NCBI GenBank assembly: GCA_025531455.1
Contig: JAMYHL010000077.1
Coordinates: 1-64,000 of the forward strand
From: Apiotrichum sp. Y4204
Taxonomy: Eukaryota; Basidiomycota; Tremellomycetes; Trichosporonales; Trichosporonaceae
Direction: 5' to 3'
Length of the DNA: 64,000 bases
The notes beneath the pieces were generated by a model that was not told the origin of the DNA, did not search any database, and saw only the letters and a program-made list of their open reading frames with translations. A program made the translations under genes and the position numbers. Below, one piece after another: positions 24,564-35,846 of this stretch; positions within the stretch are counted from its first letter, which is position 1; each line of letters opens with the position of its first letter.

Positions 24564-25427
24564 TGTTTGACTTTCCCTAACGGCAGGCTGCACTCGTGAG
24601 CAAGTTGTAGATGGGTGTAAATTAAGGCGGCTACGATCGATGCCCGCGGGCTATATGGGTATCGTAATGCATACTGTCATTCCCTTCCCCACGCACAAAC
24701 TCACAGTCAGGATCCCCTCAGCCCGAGAGGAAGTGGGCTCTTGGGCACGGGTGTCCTAGCGTCAGAGTCAAGTGGTCATCACTGGGGATCGTGTACTGTT
24801 CGTTGAGGTTGAGGTTGGGGAGCACGTTGCACTGAGCCTTTATAGCTGCCGTAACAACCTTCAGGCCCGTGCATGCTCGCCGAGGACTCACAACAGACGT
24901 ATGGTCAAAGGTGACAGTAACTCGTAAGCGGACCCGAGCCCGGATCCGTCTTCGGACTCGGACTCGACCTCCTCCGACGGAACAGTACGCCGACAGTGAA
25001 CGAATCTAGGAGACGCCGTCTCGGGTCAATCTAGGAAGGCCTACGACGCGGGCGGTCTACAACATGTGTGGTCGCCCACGTTCAGGCCTGCTGCACTTAA
25101 CTTTGGCAAGGGGGGAGCCGAGATGGGGAGACGCCGCCAGACGAATCATCAGCCAGGCAAACAGAAACAAAGACTTCTCGGACACGGTGTGTCCCTCGCA
25201 GGCAGCAAGCAGCTCTTAATGGCTCCTCTCTATCTAGCTCTTCGTAACTTAGTTTTGTAGAACGGCGTGCTGGCTTGATTCTGGCTATGCATGCACGCTT
25301 AGGCTGTCCTCGACTCCTGATTGTCGTGCGAGCTTCCTGGGAGGTTGCAGCAGAAACCATGGACGAAAACAGACCACCATGCACAAAACGCATGAATCCC
25401 TCGTGCGACACACCCCGGTTCATTTAT
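24564..25427. other. Intergenic spacer
   Basis: No supportable gene. A local cluster of near-repeats of cggactcg/cccgagccc type lies at about 24930-24985. The right end grades into the CHK1 promoter. Confidence 0.45.
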
Positions 25428-25473
25428 CACGTGACCTTGTTGCTGCATCATTGACGCGTCCGACCTGACGCGT
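25428..25473 (+). promoter_or_regulatory. CHK1 upstream elements: E-box and two MCB-type boxes
   Basis: TCACGTGA (core CACGTG 25428-25433) is followed by two MluI cell-cycle hexamers ACGCGT at 25454-25459 and 25468-25473, each in a TGACGCGTC context. They lie about 135-155 bp before the CHK1 start codon. ACGCGT is the known site of the fungal G1/S factor MBF (Mbp1-Swi6). Function here is inferred from position and spacing. Confidence 0.55.
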
Positions 25474-25608
25474 CAAAACAAAGTCCAGACTGGTCCAGTC
25501 AACCTCCACAACCAGCGGGCAGCCCAGTTCCGTCCATCAGTCCCCTAAGTGCTGTTTGTTCTCGTTCTCTCCCCTTTTTCAATTCACCACATTATTCATA
25601 CTCACACC

Positions 25609-27658
25609 ATGGAGAGCGAAAGCGCGCGGGGGCTCGCGTACCCCCATATTGCGGGATACCGCATCGGCGAGGAAATTGGAGGTGGCGGATTTTCGAAGTG
25701 AGTACAGGAGAACGGCCAGAGGCAAAAGGACGTGCGGAGAGAAAGAGACGGGCGAAGATGTGGCCCTCTATGTGCTTGAGGGAGACATGTGCGCCGACTT
25801 TGGAGACTATGTCCAGCTATTCGCAATCTCAACGACAGACAAAGGGGTTCCAAAGACGCTCGCTAACACCACAGAGTCTTCCGCGCCATTGACGACGAGT
25901 ACGGGCGCGTTGCAGCCTGCAAGGTGGTCAACCTCTTCATCCCCGCGTCGATGGGGTACGGTGTTCCGAACCTCAAGGAACTTCAGAAGGAGGTGCAGGT
26001 GCACAAGTCGCTGCGGCATACGTATATTCTCGAGTTCCTGCACCACGAGATCATCGACCAGGCCCGCGAGCAGGAGGGCATCGTGCCGGGTCTGTACATG
26101 CTCCTCGAGCTCGCTGTGGGTGGCGACCTGTTTGACAAGATTGGTGAGTGCGCTGTGACTGGAAGGGGTCACGTTGTGATGGTCTCCAAAGCTCTGGTCC
26201 TGTTGGTGCACTAACCAGGGAACGATATCACGCAGTGACTCTTCCCTCCTCTCTGTGCGGTACTGACCGCAGCACCCGATGTTGGCATCCCGGAGGACCT
26301 GGCAAAGTTCTATTTTGCGCAGCTGCTTGATGGTGTGGTGCGTACTCTCTATTTAGAAGGCTCCCACACTTGGACTGACACTCAGGAATTCATGCACGCA
26401 AAGGGAATTGCGCACCGCGACATAAAGCCGGAGAACCTGCTGCTGGCCGCGAACGGGAATCTGAAGATCACGGACTTTGGCCTGTGCGCAGTGTACAAGT
26501 ACAAGGGGAAGGAACGACTGCTGAGCGGGCGATGTGGAAGTCTGCCATACGTCGCGCCAGAAGTAAGTCCAGTATGGTGGAGTGTGACTGATCTCAGCTT
26601 GGCTCACCAGGGGGATACGCTGCGGAGCCCGTCGATATTTGGGGCATGGGTGTGGTCTTGTTTACTATGCTTGTGGGAAGTACGTTGCAACGCGCATATG
26701 TGAGACTAACATGAGATACGCCGTGGGACGAACCGGTCCTCGAGACAAGCCTGGAGTACCGCACGTACGTCGAGGGCAATATCTGGGGGTACCAACCGTG
26801 GTGCAAGCTTCGTGGCCAGATACAGGGTGTGTTCTGTGCTGTGTGATCAACCATGTTCTGACTCCAGACCTTATTATCGCCATGCTCACGGTCGATCCCA
26901 AGGAGCGGATCACCGTGCCACGGATCAAGTCACATTCGTGGTGCATGACGTGCGTTAACTGTGCTCAACTAGTGCTGACCCCAGACCCTCCCAGCTCTCG
27001 CGTGAGCAGCTTCCTGAAGCCCTCACGCAGGGTCTCCGTTCGACGGGTATGATGAAGGTGGCCGACCCGACCTTCAATGATGCCACCCATCAAGCATATG
27101 CGGCTTCGTGAGCATGCCTTTCTTCGTGACAGCTGACAGAAGACGCTCGCAACGCGTATTCGGAGAGAGCCAATGGAACACCCAGTGGAATGCCCAAGAG
27201 TCACAATTCATGAGGGCAACAGGAAACCTTGTGAGTCTTACCCGAGCTGTCCACCACAACCCCCTGCTCACACTTTCAGACTCAGGGAGGAGACTTCGAT
27301 ACGATAACGACGCGTTTCTGGCTCACCTTGGGAACCGCGGACGCCTTCCGGTTGCTGTACAACTTCCTTGCGGCTGAGCTCGACGAGGACAATGTTCAGT
27401 CCAACCGGGGTTGCACGGCGATTCGTGTTCGCAAGCCCGCCGGCCAGAAGTCTGTGACCGGAACGTTCCTCATCCGCGAGAGCGACACACACGCAACGTC
27501 GGGCCAGACGCTGATCAGCATGCGCCGAGAAAAGGTGGGAGATAAGTCCGCTGCACCGCTAATCTCTTCAGGGCTCCATCCTCCATTGGCGCGCGTTCTG
27601 GTGGTCCATCGTGCGCGACCAGCGCCTGGAGCGTTATGTCCTCAAGGGCGATTTGTAA
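25609..27658 (+). CDS. CHK1: Checkpoint serine/threonine kinase Chk1
   Basis: Eleven exons close in phase: 25609-25697, 25875-26143, 26273-26337, 26386-26562, 26598-26679, 26716-26826, 26868-26949, 26985-27107, 27140-27230, 27280-27534 and 27572-27658, giving 476 aa, normal for Chk1. The kinase domain has [17 protein letters not shown], the lysine in [16 protein letters not shown] (catalytic Asp about 152), ITDFGLC (170-172), YVAPE (about 200) and the Chk1-typical GNTPWDEP. Next comes a stretch rich in SQ/TQ, then a C-terminal block ([15 protein letters not shown] to [10 protein letters not shown]) matching the regulatory KA1 region. It transmits replication-stress and damage signals from ATR/Mec1-type kinases to the cell-cycle machinery in the nucleus. 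The start [20 protein letters not shown] leaves a short leader before the kinase domain. Confidence 0.95.
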
Positions 27659-29168
27659 AGAGCTTAGGAGATGTTGTACGCATTAGAGTGTCGGCGGAAT
27701 GCATGTTGAGTGCTTGCGCAGTCGCCCGATGCCGGAGTTGCCTGTGGTGGCTCACTGTACCCTATCAGTGACGCACTGTAGCCCAGTAGTAACGTCATTT
27801 TCGGCGGTGTTGAGCAGTGGATGTCGACGGTGATATGGTCACTGACCGCCGACAGAGCAGTCTAGGCGATCTAGCTGGTCCTATACTTAGCAGCGTGGTG
27901 GACAGTCAGTCAACACATAGGGGTCAGCCATCATGGCCGGCATCTATCCATCCGCGCATCTGCGACTGGAGTGTTTGGAACGTGCAGACCCAGCTCCAAT
28001 AAGACCGGTGCTGGAATAGTTTCTCAGGCACATGAGGCAAAACTCTACCCATCGGCCACGGAGACTAACCCCATTGCAAGATTGAAAAGACCGCCAAGGT
28101 TAGCAACGCCAAGCAGCGCAACCGCCAAGATCCAAGACCGCTGGCCAGCCTCTGGGTTTTAGCATTGAACCATACCCGGAGTTTAGATGACCGCCCACAG
28201 TTGGAGGCCAGCATGCCAGCGCTAGTAGCCAGCGAGAATCACCGGCATATATGTACGCAGTTGGATTTCTTTCACCCTACCCATTCCACTAGATGAATAG
28301 TCAAGCCGCGGCCGCTGTTAATTTGTGTGACACTGCTCACACTGGCGGTTTTTCCATTCGCCGTCAGCCGGTCCCGAACCGGGGGAATGCATATAAACAG
28401 TATGGGCGTCCGCTGTTGTGCATGCAGGCCAACGCCGATGGGCAACAAAGAGGTGACCGCCGCCTGGTTGGGTTCCGGTGCGGGTGTGAGTTGAGTGGGT
28501 GAAACATGTCCAGGCCCTGGAGTAGGGAGATGGAATTGTAGGGGGACTGCTGCCTGTCCAGGGGGGCAGAGTGTGGGGTTGCGCGGGGCAAAGATTACGA
28601 GGTGCCCTCTGTGCATATGTCTGAGTTCCGATAAGACCCGGGGGTGATACAAGACCGAGCATGAACGCAGCCGAGAGCCGAGGGCCGAGGCACGGTACGC
28701 TGCCCAAAAAGAGGGGGACGCAAGAGGTGCCAAGACTCGGCCCTTGGAAGGCTGCACCCACGGCGTTGACGACAGACTGCGCAAAATAAGATGCGTTTGC
28801 TCTGATAACATTTATACGCTTCCTTTCTATTCCAGTGCGATGTGAATGAATGCATCGGTGTTGAGAGATCCCGTCCAAAGTGAAGTGGGCGGTCTTTGCA
28901 TGTTGCGCACATACTTTCCCCACACATCCCAACCTCTCAATCCCCACCTCGCGTTGTGTCTAATCTTGTACATATATCTCGCAGCATCTCATCGTTCCGT
29001 TATCGCAGTCCCCTCGACATCATCTCTATCGCTCACAGCACGCGCATGCCCGCCGTTGGAGAAGCATAGTCCAGTCGGACCACGGCCGCCCGTGTCGTCT
29101 TGTTGTTAAACAACCACCGACCTCCTCCCCCATTCGTCTCCACTCCCCCGACCTCACCTCCTGCCATC
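27659..29168. other. Intergenic spacer
   Basis: About 1.5 kb without a supportable gene. Minus-strand frames up to 209 codons (28318-28947) are open but lack motifs. From about 28920 the plus strand becomes C/T-rich, as expected for the leader of the gene at 29169. Confidence 0.45.
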
Positions 29169-30379
29169 ATGTCCGCCATCCTCGCAGACGTCTACATTCA
29201 GCCGCCAGCGCCTGACCTCGAGCTCGTGAGTCCTCCACCCTGAGCACCAAGCTGACCGCCAGCCGGAAGTCAAGAAGGTGTCAAACGCCGGGGAAGCGCG
29301 GTATCACCTGCTTGCATGGTCGTCGCCCGCGAGGCTGGATCCTCGGTGAGTGAACTCTGAGGGCAGAAGAGCTGGCAGTGTCGAGCACACAACGCCACCT
29401 TACAGTTCTTTGTCCATCATCCGCACACACCCTTGAGCATCGTCTACACACCGCTCCTGTCCACCACCTCCATTAAGTCTCCCACTCACACCCAGCTACG
29501 CTGCCGCTGTCGTCGACAAGTATATCCGCACAAAGTTGCGGCGCTCGCGCAGCCGCAAGTACATCACGGAGAAGCTGGAGACGCTGGAGAAGCAGGTGAG
29601 TTGCCACTGAGCTGCCTCCACCACCCTCATCGCAATGAATCGGCTCGAGACTTTTTTTGGGTTTCTTATTCTGGGAAATCCACTATCTCCATCCATGCCG
29701 ACCCCATGACGCTGCTCCACCCGCTAGACTTTTGGCTCTGTTGCTCTGGTGGCTACCAGCGCAGCCTCTTTATCTCAATCGCCTTATCCCAATTCCCATG
29801 ATATCGGGACATCGGACCGGTGGAGCTCTACATGGTCCCTCCACGTATCTCCGCAGCGCCGTGTTCCCGGAACCCACAGGTTGACACATGATCACACCAT
29901 AAGTGGGATGGATGGGAATGTGGAGGCTAGTGCCGACATCAACACGTGTTCATGACGTCTACCTTGGGCACATGTCGCTTGTTAGCTCACCATGACGCCG
30001 ACGCCGAGGGCAGTGATGAGGATGGGTGACCGTGCGGAGCGCTACGGAGAGGGCTGGTTGGACGCCGTCCGTCCAATGGGTGACCGCCCCTGCTCCACCT
30101 ATTGTCGCTTTCTTGGCTCCTGCACCTCGTTCCTGCTCCTTCCTGTTGCCTGTTCCTCGCTTACCCCAGCTCCCGGACTCTGCAACAATTGACAACGCAT
30201 TTGCGACGGCGCGCCGGCGCTACTCGCTCCCGCCATCACCGTTCCGTGCCGCCCTTCCGCCGGTGGAAGCCCCGCCAGTGTACAGCGCGGACGACCCGTT
30301 GCCGGAGATGACGCGCACGCTCCTCACATGGTTGTCGGCCGACGAGGTGATGAGCCCCTCGCCGCCGTATTCGACTTAG
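29169..30379 (+). CDS. Small uncharacterised protein
   Basis: Exons 29169-29225, 29263-29345, 29496-29595 and 30170-30379 join in phase, giving 149 aa (MSAILADVYIQPPAPDLEL at the start). Features are a basic helix (KYIRTKLRRSRSRKYITEKL) followed by LETLEKQ, then a Pro-rich tail with TRTLLTWLSADEVMSPSPP. The third intron is 574 nt, ten times the local norm, so alternative or missed exons are possible. No family is recognised. The basic helix might bind nucleic acid or membrane; that is a guess. Confidence 0.6.
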
Positions 30380-32525
30380 TCACGGACGCGGACGTGGACA
30401 CAATTTCACAGGAACAAGTGTATGTGCATATATGCGATACCGTCAGGAAAGAGAGACGGATTAGCGCGGTTGAAAAGGTCGACAAACACACGATAGACAA
30501 GAGGGCGCGAGAGCGGCGCCGAGCGTCATGGTACAGAGTGCCGCGCGTTTCAGGAGTCGGATCCTACATCAGTGGATGGCGATTAGAACTCAATAGAGGA
30601 CGAATACAGCAAGGCAGAGTCGTGGAAAGAGGAACGCAGTGTCACATCAAACAAAGGTTGGAAGCCCTCGAGGTTGTACTTACTGGGTTGGATAGGATAT
30701 CGGATGCCATGTATGCAATATGCAGGTCGTGTTTTATCACGCATTCGTCTTATCATGAAGCACCTCGCCAGACTGAAGAGGACTGCAGATCGGCAGATCA
30801 CAGATCGACAGATCGACAGGGCGTCGGCCCCCACTGGCCACTGGACACCTCGGTATAGTGAGCACAGCGGGTGGTCGTTTCAACGACCAGGCAGAGCGGC
30901 AGTGATCGCCGGGCGCCGATCCAGGCTATTGGAGAAACGGATTGACAGGGGTATGATAGATGTAAGATCTATAAGTCGTGTGTGCTGCTCTGCTCTTTGG
31001 CCGCCGGGCCACCTGGAACATGGAACAGTCATGTTGATTCCCCCCTTGGCGTCACGCTGAGCATATGTGACTGTTTGTGAATCTGTGAGCGTGGATCGCT
31101 GTCACCCTTCGATCACTTCATGCTTGCACTTGCACACGCCAGGGAAAACTGGGCAGTGTCGCTCAAGATGGGCCTGGCCTAGCTGGTCTAGCCTGAGAGC
31201 CTGGGGAGCGCCGGGGGAGCGACGATCACCGACATAATGCCAGGAGGTGATCGTCGCGAAGCAGTTTTGCGGATCGTACAGGAACGCACCGCGAAACATG
31301 TCGCACAAGCACAACATACCGCAAAATTGATTTCACACAATCTACTCAACACATACCGGCCGACGAATGGCAACAGACCTCGCCAGCACTGGAACTGCCA
31401 CACGCTACACCTACATTCACCTTATGCTGTACGTACAGTACACTGCCGCCATACGTGAACCGCCAGATGGCCCCTGAGCCAGTGTCAGAGGGTATTGCCC
31501 CGGGACGGCCGCAACCAATACCACACTTGTGCGGACGGTGCAGAACGTGCTCCCTGTGATGTATAATGTGATCCCTCGGCGACTTAACAAGGGGGGCAGG
31601 TTTGACGGGAAAGGGCTTATCAACGCGCCGTCAAGGCAATGGTAGGACAGCCCTCAGCATGTCGCTGAACTCTCCATCTTCACATTGCACTACAGTTTGG
31701 GCTTTTGCGTCCCGCGATTGTGTGACGCGAAATAGGCGTTTGACCCCTGCATTCTGATACTCTCCACACGTTCCCTAGCACAGGAACCCGATCAAGGAAG
31801 ATGCAGTGATCCTTTGTTTGCTGGACACAGAGGTGTTATCTGAGCGTTCCAGCTGCCTGCCCCATTATACTGTGCATGCACCCATGACAGAAACACGAGT
31901 TCGTGCAGACCAGGTGGCAGATGGAAGCGGTTAAACCTTCGTACGCAGTCCGGGAAATGCAGAACATGCAGAACATGCAGAACAATTTGATCGACTGCGC
32001 ACTGCCTTTTAACTTTCCTTGCTGAGACTGGGATCTGGAGAATATAGTTGGACCAGGGGAGACTGTGTGGCTGTGCCAATTTAAGCATGTCAGATCATCT
32101 CTCGAAAGGAACACAAGCGGGCCGCCGCTCTCTCTCCCTCACAATCCTTTCTTCTCCTCTCGAACTACTCAATTGTGTCAAATGTTTGCATGTTTGCACG
32201 AGTTGGACAACGCCTAGCAGGGCTGCACAGACAAGGTCTCACGAGACGCCAGCACGCCTGGCCAATGCGCCAGCGTATCAGTGTATCAGTGTGTGTACAA
32301 TGTGCATACCCCCAGTGGCCAGTGGCCCCTGTGGCCTGTGGCCCGGTACTTGACAATGCTGGCGAGGTGCTGGCGATGCCTCATGCTGTGGCTGAGCTGG
32401 GCGCGGGGGGAGGCGTAGACAGGAAAAGGGTCAAAGGGGAATGCACCGCGTTTATCCTCCGTTCCGCGGTACAATCTCCGAAGGCCCGAAGGCTCACTCA
32501 CAATCCTTGGCCACCCTGGGGGCAA

Positions 32526-32538
32526 CCCCCCCCCCCCC
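32526..32538. repeat. Poly-C tract, 13 nt
   Basis: Thirteen consecutive C residues, about 100 bp before the 8-bp minisatellite. Confidence 0.9.
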
Positions 32539-32622
32539 GTCATTCTTTGTTCTTGGCCTTTTTCAGACTTCTTACACACGATATGCCTGCACACACCTGA
32601 CTGAACGCTCCTTTAGCCGCAT

Positions 32623-32700
32623 GCCAGAGCGCCAGAGCGCCAGAGCGCCAGAGCGCCAGAGCGCCAGAGCGCCAGAGCGCCAGAGCGCCAGAGCGCCAGA
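32623..32700. repeat. 8-bp minisatellite, unit gccagagc, about 9.75 copies
   Basis: Perfect head-to-tail copies of an 8-bp unit. The period is not a multiple of three, so any frame through it repeats every 24 nt (eight residues such as ALWRSGAL on the minus strand). No flanking splice sites or coding context support translation. It lies about 380 bp upstream of the surface-protein ATG. Confidence 0.95.
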
Positions 32701-33077
32701 GGGCGCGCGGGGGGCGTGAGATGGAACCGCGTGCTGCGCGCGGCATGTGCAACCCCTCTCTCTCTTGCTCTGCGATCTCCCACCCGGCCCACCAGGTCCA
32801 GAGTCTTGGCCATCGCAGCGTGGTACGGGTCGTGCACTTTTACGAGACCAACGCTTTGATAGATCGGATCAACGATGCATCTGCATCTGCTTTTCTCAAT
32901 CACCTTATCTTGATCTCCACTGCCATTCAGGCCACGAGACCTCCTCCATCACTCTCCAATTCAGCTTTCCAACACGGATAAACAGCGACGAACGATCTGG
33001 CATTGGCCAGCCCCATCCACACCGCGCGCTGCGCAACCCCCATCCGAACCCCGGCCCCATCTCCCTTTCTCCCCGGC

Positions 33078-35587
33078 ATGCGGATCTCCGTTCGCGGATG
33101 CGCGGGCATCCTCCTCGCCGTGCACGCGCTGCTTGCCCTCCCACAAACACGCGCGCAGGCCGTGCTCCCAGACGACCCATGGTCAAACAACACCTTTGTC
33201 GACGGCGCATCAGTGCCCGTCACGACAGGCCTCGCGCCCCCGACCACCGTCCCCGTGTCCTCATCTCAAAACACTCCCGCCACTACAACCTCCCCGCCGT
33301 CATCCTCGCCCTCTGCCGGCGGGAGCCCGAGTGGCTCTGCCGGCGGCTCGAGTATGGCAGGGGGAGTGCCCTCCCCGCCGCCCCAGGGGTCTAACCCGCA
33401 GACCGGCTACGAGACCATGGGTTCAGCGAACGTGACCGGCGCACAACCGACCGGCGGGACCTCTGGGGGGACCTCCGGGGAGCCCATCGGGAATGCGTCG
33501 TCGACGGAGCCGCCGCCGCGGCTGCCTGTGATTGAGAAAGCACGCAAGACCCCGCGCAACATGCACATCTACACACTTCCTCCGTTCTCGCCCATGATCG
33601 AGCTCTCCGGTACCGGGCCGGAGGCCGAGGGCTGGAATCTGTCGTTCTCGCACTCGCCGTGGAGCTCGTGGAGAAACGACGCGGTGGCGTTGGGACAGCC
33701 CTTGCTCTCTACGTCTCTTGTGAACGCGTCCCTCAGCGTCGAGTTTGTGGGCTCGGCCATCTTCTTCAACGGCACGCTCGACGGGACCATCACCATCACC
33801 GCCCAGAATAAGCATATTGAGGGCGACAAGGGCCGAGTGCAGAGCATCGTGGCTGGCAAACCCGGCCAAGTCCCCATGAAACGGATGATGCTCATGGGCG
33901 ACGCGCAAATCCCAGGCTCATACAACGTTACGCTTACCGTCACCTCTGGCTCGTTCTTGCTTAAGGGCATCGATATCACGGCGCCGCTCGGAGGGCTGGG
34001 GTAAGTCTGGCGCTGTTTCCGGCTCGCGAACCTATGTCGTCAACTGACACACAGTTCACGTGGTACCACCAAAACCATGCCCATGGTGGCCGCGCGAGAC
34101 TTCGCTCCGGGTCTGACGGACATTGGCGAGTGGAACGTCACGTCCGGCTTCTGCGGTTACTCGATGATTAATGGCGAAATGACCTATGCGTGTGGGAAAG
34201 ACCCGTACGACTGCGCCACCACGACGTCAGAGAATGCCCGCATGCAGATTGACGCACCTGCCAACGCCACGCTCTTCACGGTCTACGGCACGATGGGACA
34301 GCACAGAGGCCCGTTCCAGGTCACCTTGGGTGACACCCCATTCGACCCCAACGCGAAGACGTACACGTCCAAGCTGCCGTGGTCGAAGAACAATCTCGCG
34401 CTGTACACTGGCGTCCTCGACCCGCGCAAGAAGAACTCTATCAATCTTGACTATCTCGGCAAAAGCGACATGTCACTCCAGGTCTACCAAATCTACTATA
34501 TCCTCGCTGTTGGGTGAGTGATTCCGTTGGGTAGGACTAACGCCAGGGGCGAAACCGATTATGAATTCCTCCCCGGTGCCAACTCCAAATCGGAGGAGCA
34601 GAACACGGAGACAAAGTCCACACCCGTCGGCGCGATCGTCGGGGGCGCAGTGGGCGGCGGTCTTGGCGTCCTGGCTATAGGCGGTGGCTTGCTGTGGTTC
34701 TTCTGCCGGCGGCACAAGAAGCGAAAGGCGGAAGAGGGTGCCGAAACAGACGACTCGGCGTTCTCGAAGTACCGACCCGCGGCGGCGGTGCTGCGGCATG
34801 ACTCGGACTCGGTGTTCGAGGTCGAGCCCACGCATGACCCCAACGAGGACACGATCACCCCCCTCCCGGCCCCCCGCACTCCACCGCTCTCGCACAACAT
34901 GCTCGTCGAGCGCAAACGTCTCGAGGCGTACACGCGTGAGGCACATGTGCCGAACACGACGCAGGTCGGGCAGTTCATTGTTTCCACTTCCCAGCCTCAC
35001 CAGTCCCAGCTGCACCAGTCCCAGGCCTCGTCCCCGACCGATCCCTTTGGCGACCAGTTCCGCGACTACCGCGCGTCGGAGTCGAACGACAACGGGACAA
35101 TGTCGGACCTCAAACGCTCGATCATCACAGGCGCCTTTGGCCGCACAGAAGACCTGACCCCTCCACTCAGGTAAGCTTCCCAGCGCGTTCCTTGCTCACT
35201 CGCAGTGCGGTCCCCTCTCAGTCCTCCGGTTCGGCATCCGGGACAAGTTTCCTCCCGTCGTCACACAAGCTCCGCTCGTCCACCACTATCTCCGGAAACA
35301 GCGGCACTGCCATCTCCGGACCATCACGGACAGTGACAGAGGAAGAGGATGCGGGCCGCATCCCAGCACCCGGGGAGACGGTTCCGCCGCGTTACAACCC
35401 TGCATGGGCGGACGACTTCGTCCCAACCGGTGCAGGTCCGTCGGCGCGTGCTGGTCCCGCCGGCCGCAACACGGACGTTCTCCTCGACTCTGGGCCGACA
35501 CGGCTCGCAGAGTCGTATGATTACGAGGAACTCGGTGGGCCCAACTCTCCAGTCTCTCCCACCCTCCACAGTCGCCCTCGGCATTGA
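33078..35587 (+). CDS. Single-pass cell-surface protein with two extracellular beta-type domains
   Basis: Exons 33078-34000, 34055-34513, 34547-35170 and 35206-35587 join in phase, giving 795 aa. The start MRISVRGCAGILLAVHALLA is a signal peptide; an in-frame ATG at 33003 would bury it. Residues 30-170 are Ser/Thr/Pro/Gly-rich, likely O-glycosylated. Two beta-rich regions follow (about 190-305 and 310-460), each with a repeated theme: SVEFVGSAIFFNGTLDG in the first and ATLFTVYGTMGQHRGPFQV in the second, as in carbohydrate-binding-like domains of basidiomycete membrane proteins. Several NxS/T sequons occur. The TM helix is at about 485-508 (GAIVGGAVGGGLGVLAIGGG, then LLWFFC), followed by basic RRHKKRK and a roughly 290-residue Ser/Pro-rich cytosolic tail. 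Role as wall sensor or adhesion receptor is inferred. Confidence 0.85.
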
Positions 35588-35846
35588 AACGCCGCCTCAG
35601 GATCTAACCACTCCTGACTGTTTGAGTAATGCTGCTGTCTCCCATCATCGTATCTTTTGGTGCCCATGTATTGTAGCATATCGGATCCCGGGGGGAGCGG
35701 CGGGCTGTGCTAAAGACGTCTCTACTGACGTTCAAGAATGGGACACCGTTGAAAGGACACCGGTTTCTCGGGAGGTGACCTGTTGTACTGCACATCACGG
35801 AACTTCCCCACAGCTATCGAACGGCCTTCTACACATCTCGGGCAAC

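Larger units (their letters stand above)
30380..33077. other. Gene-poor stretch with simple repeats
   Basis: About 2.7 kb without a supportable gene. It contains three copies of a 9-nt unit atgcagaac (31957-31983), a 13-C run, a GT-GC-rich block with repeated ggcc/ggccagtgg around 32310-32345, and an 8-bp minisatellite (listed separately). The right end is the promoter and leader of the surface-protein gene. Confidence 0.5.

Noticed and set aside
28272..28947. Minus-strand frames of 179 and 209 codons
   Set aside because: Two overlapping frames are equally open and neither has recognisable features or joins to other exons.
32623..32700. CRISPR-like array
   Set aside because: Contiguous 8-bp tandem units without spacers, in a eukaryotic genome.
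32613..32903. Repeat protein read from the 8-bp minisatellite
   Set aside because: The period is not a multiple of three and all frames give the same low-complexity repeat; no splice or start context.
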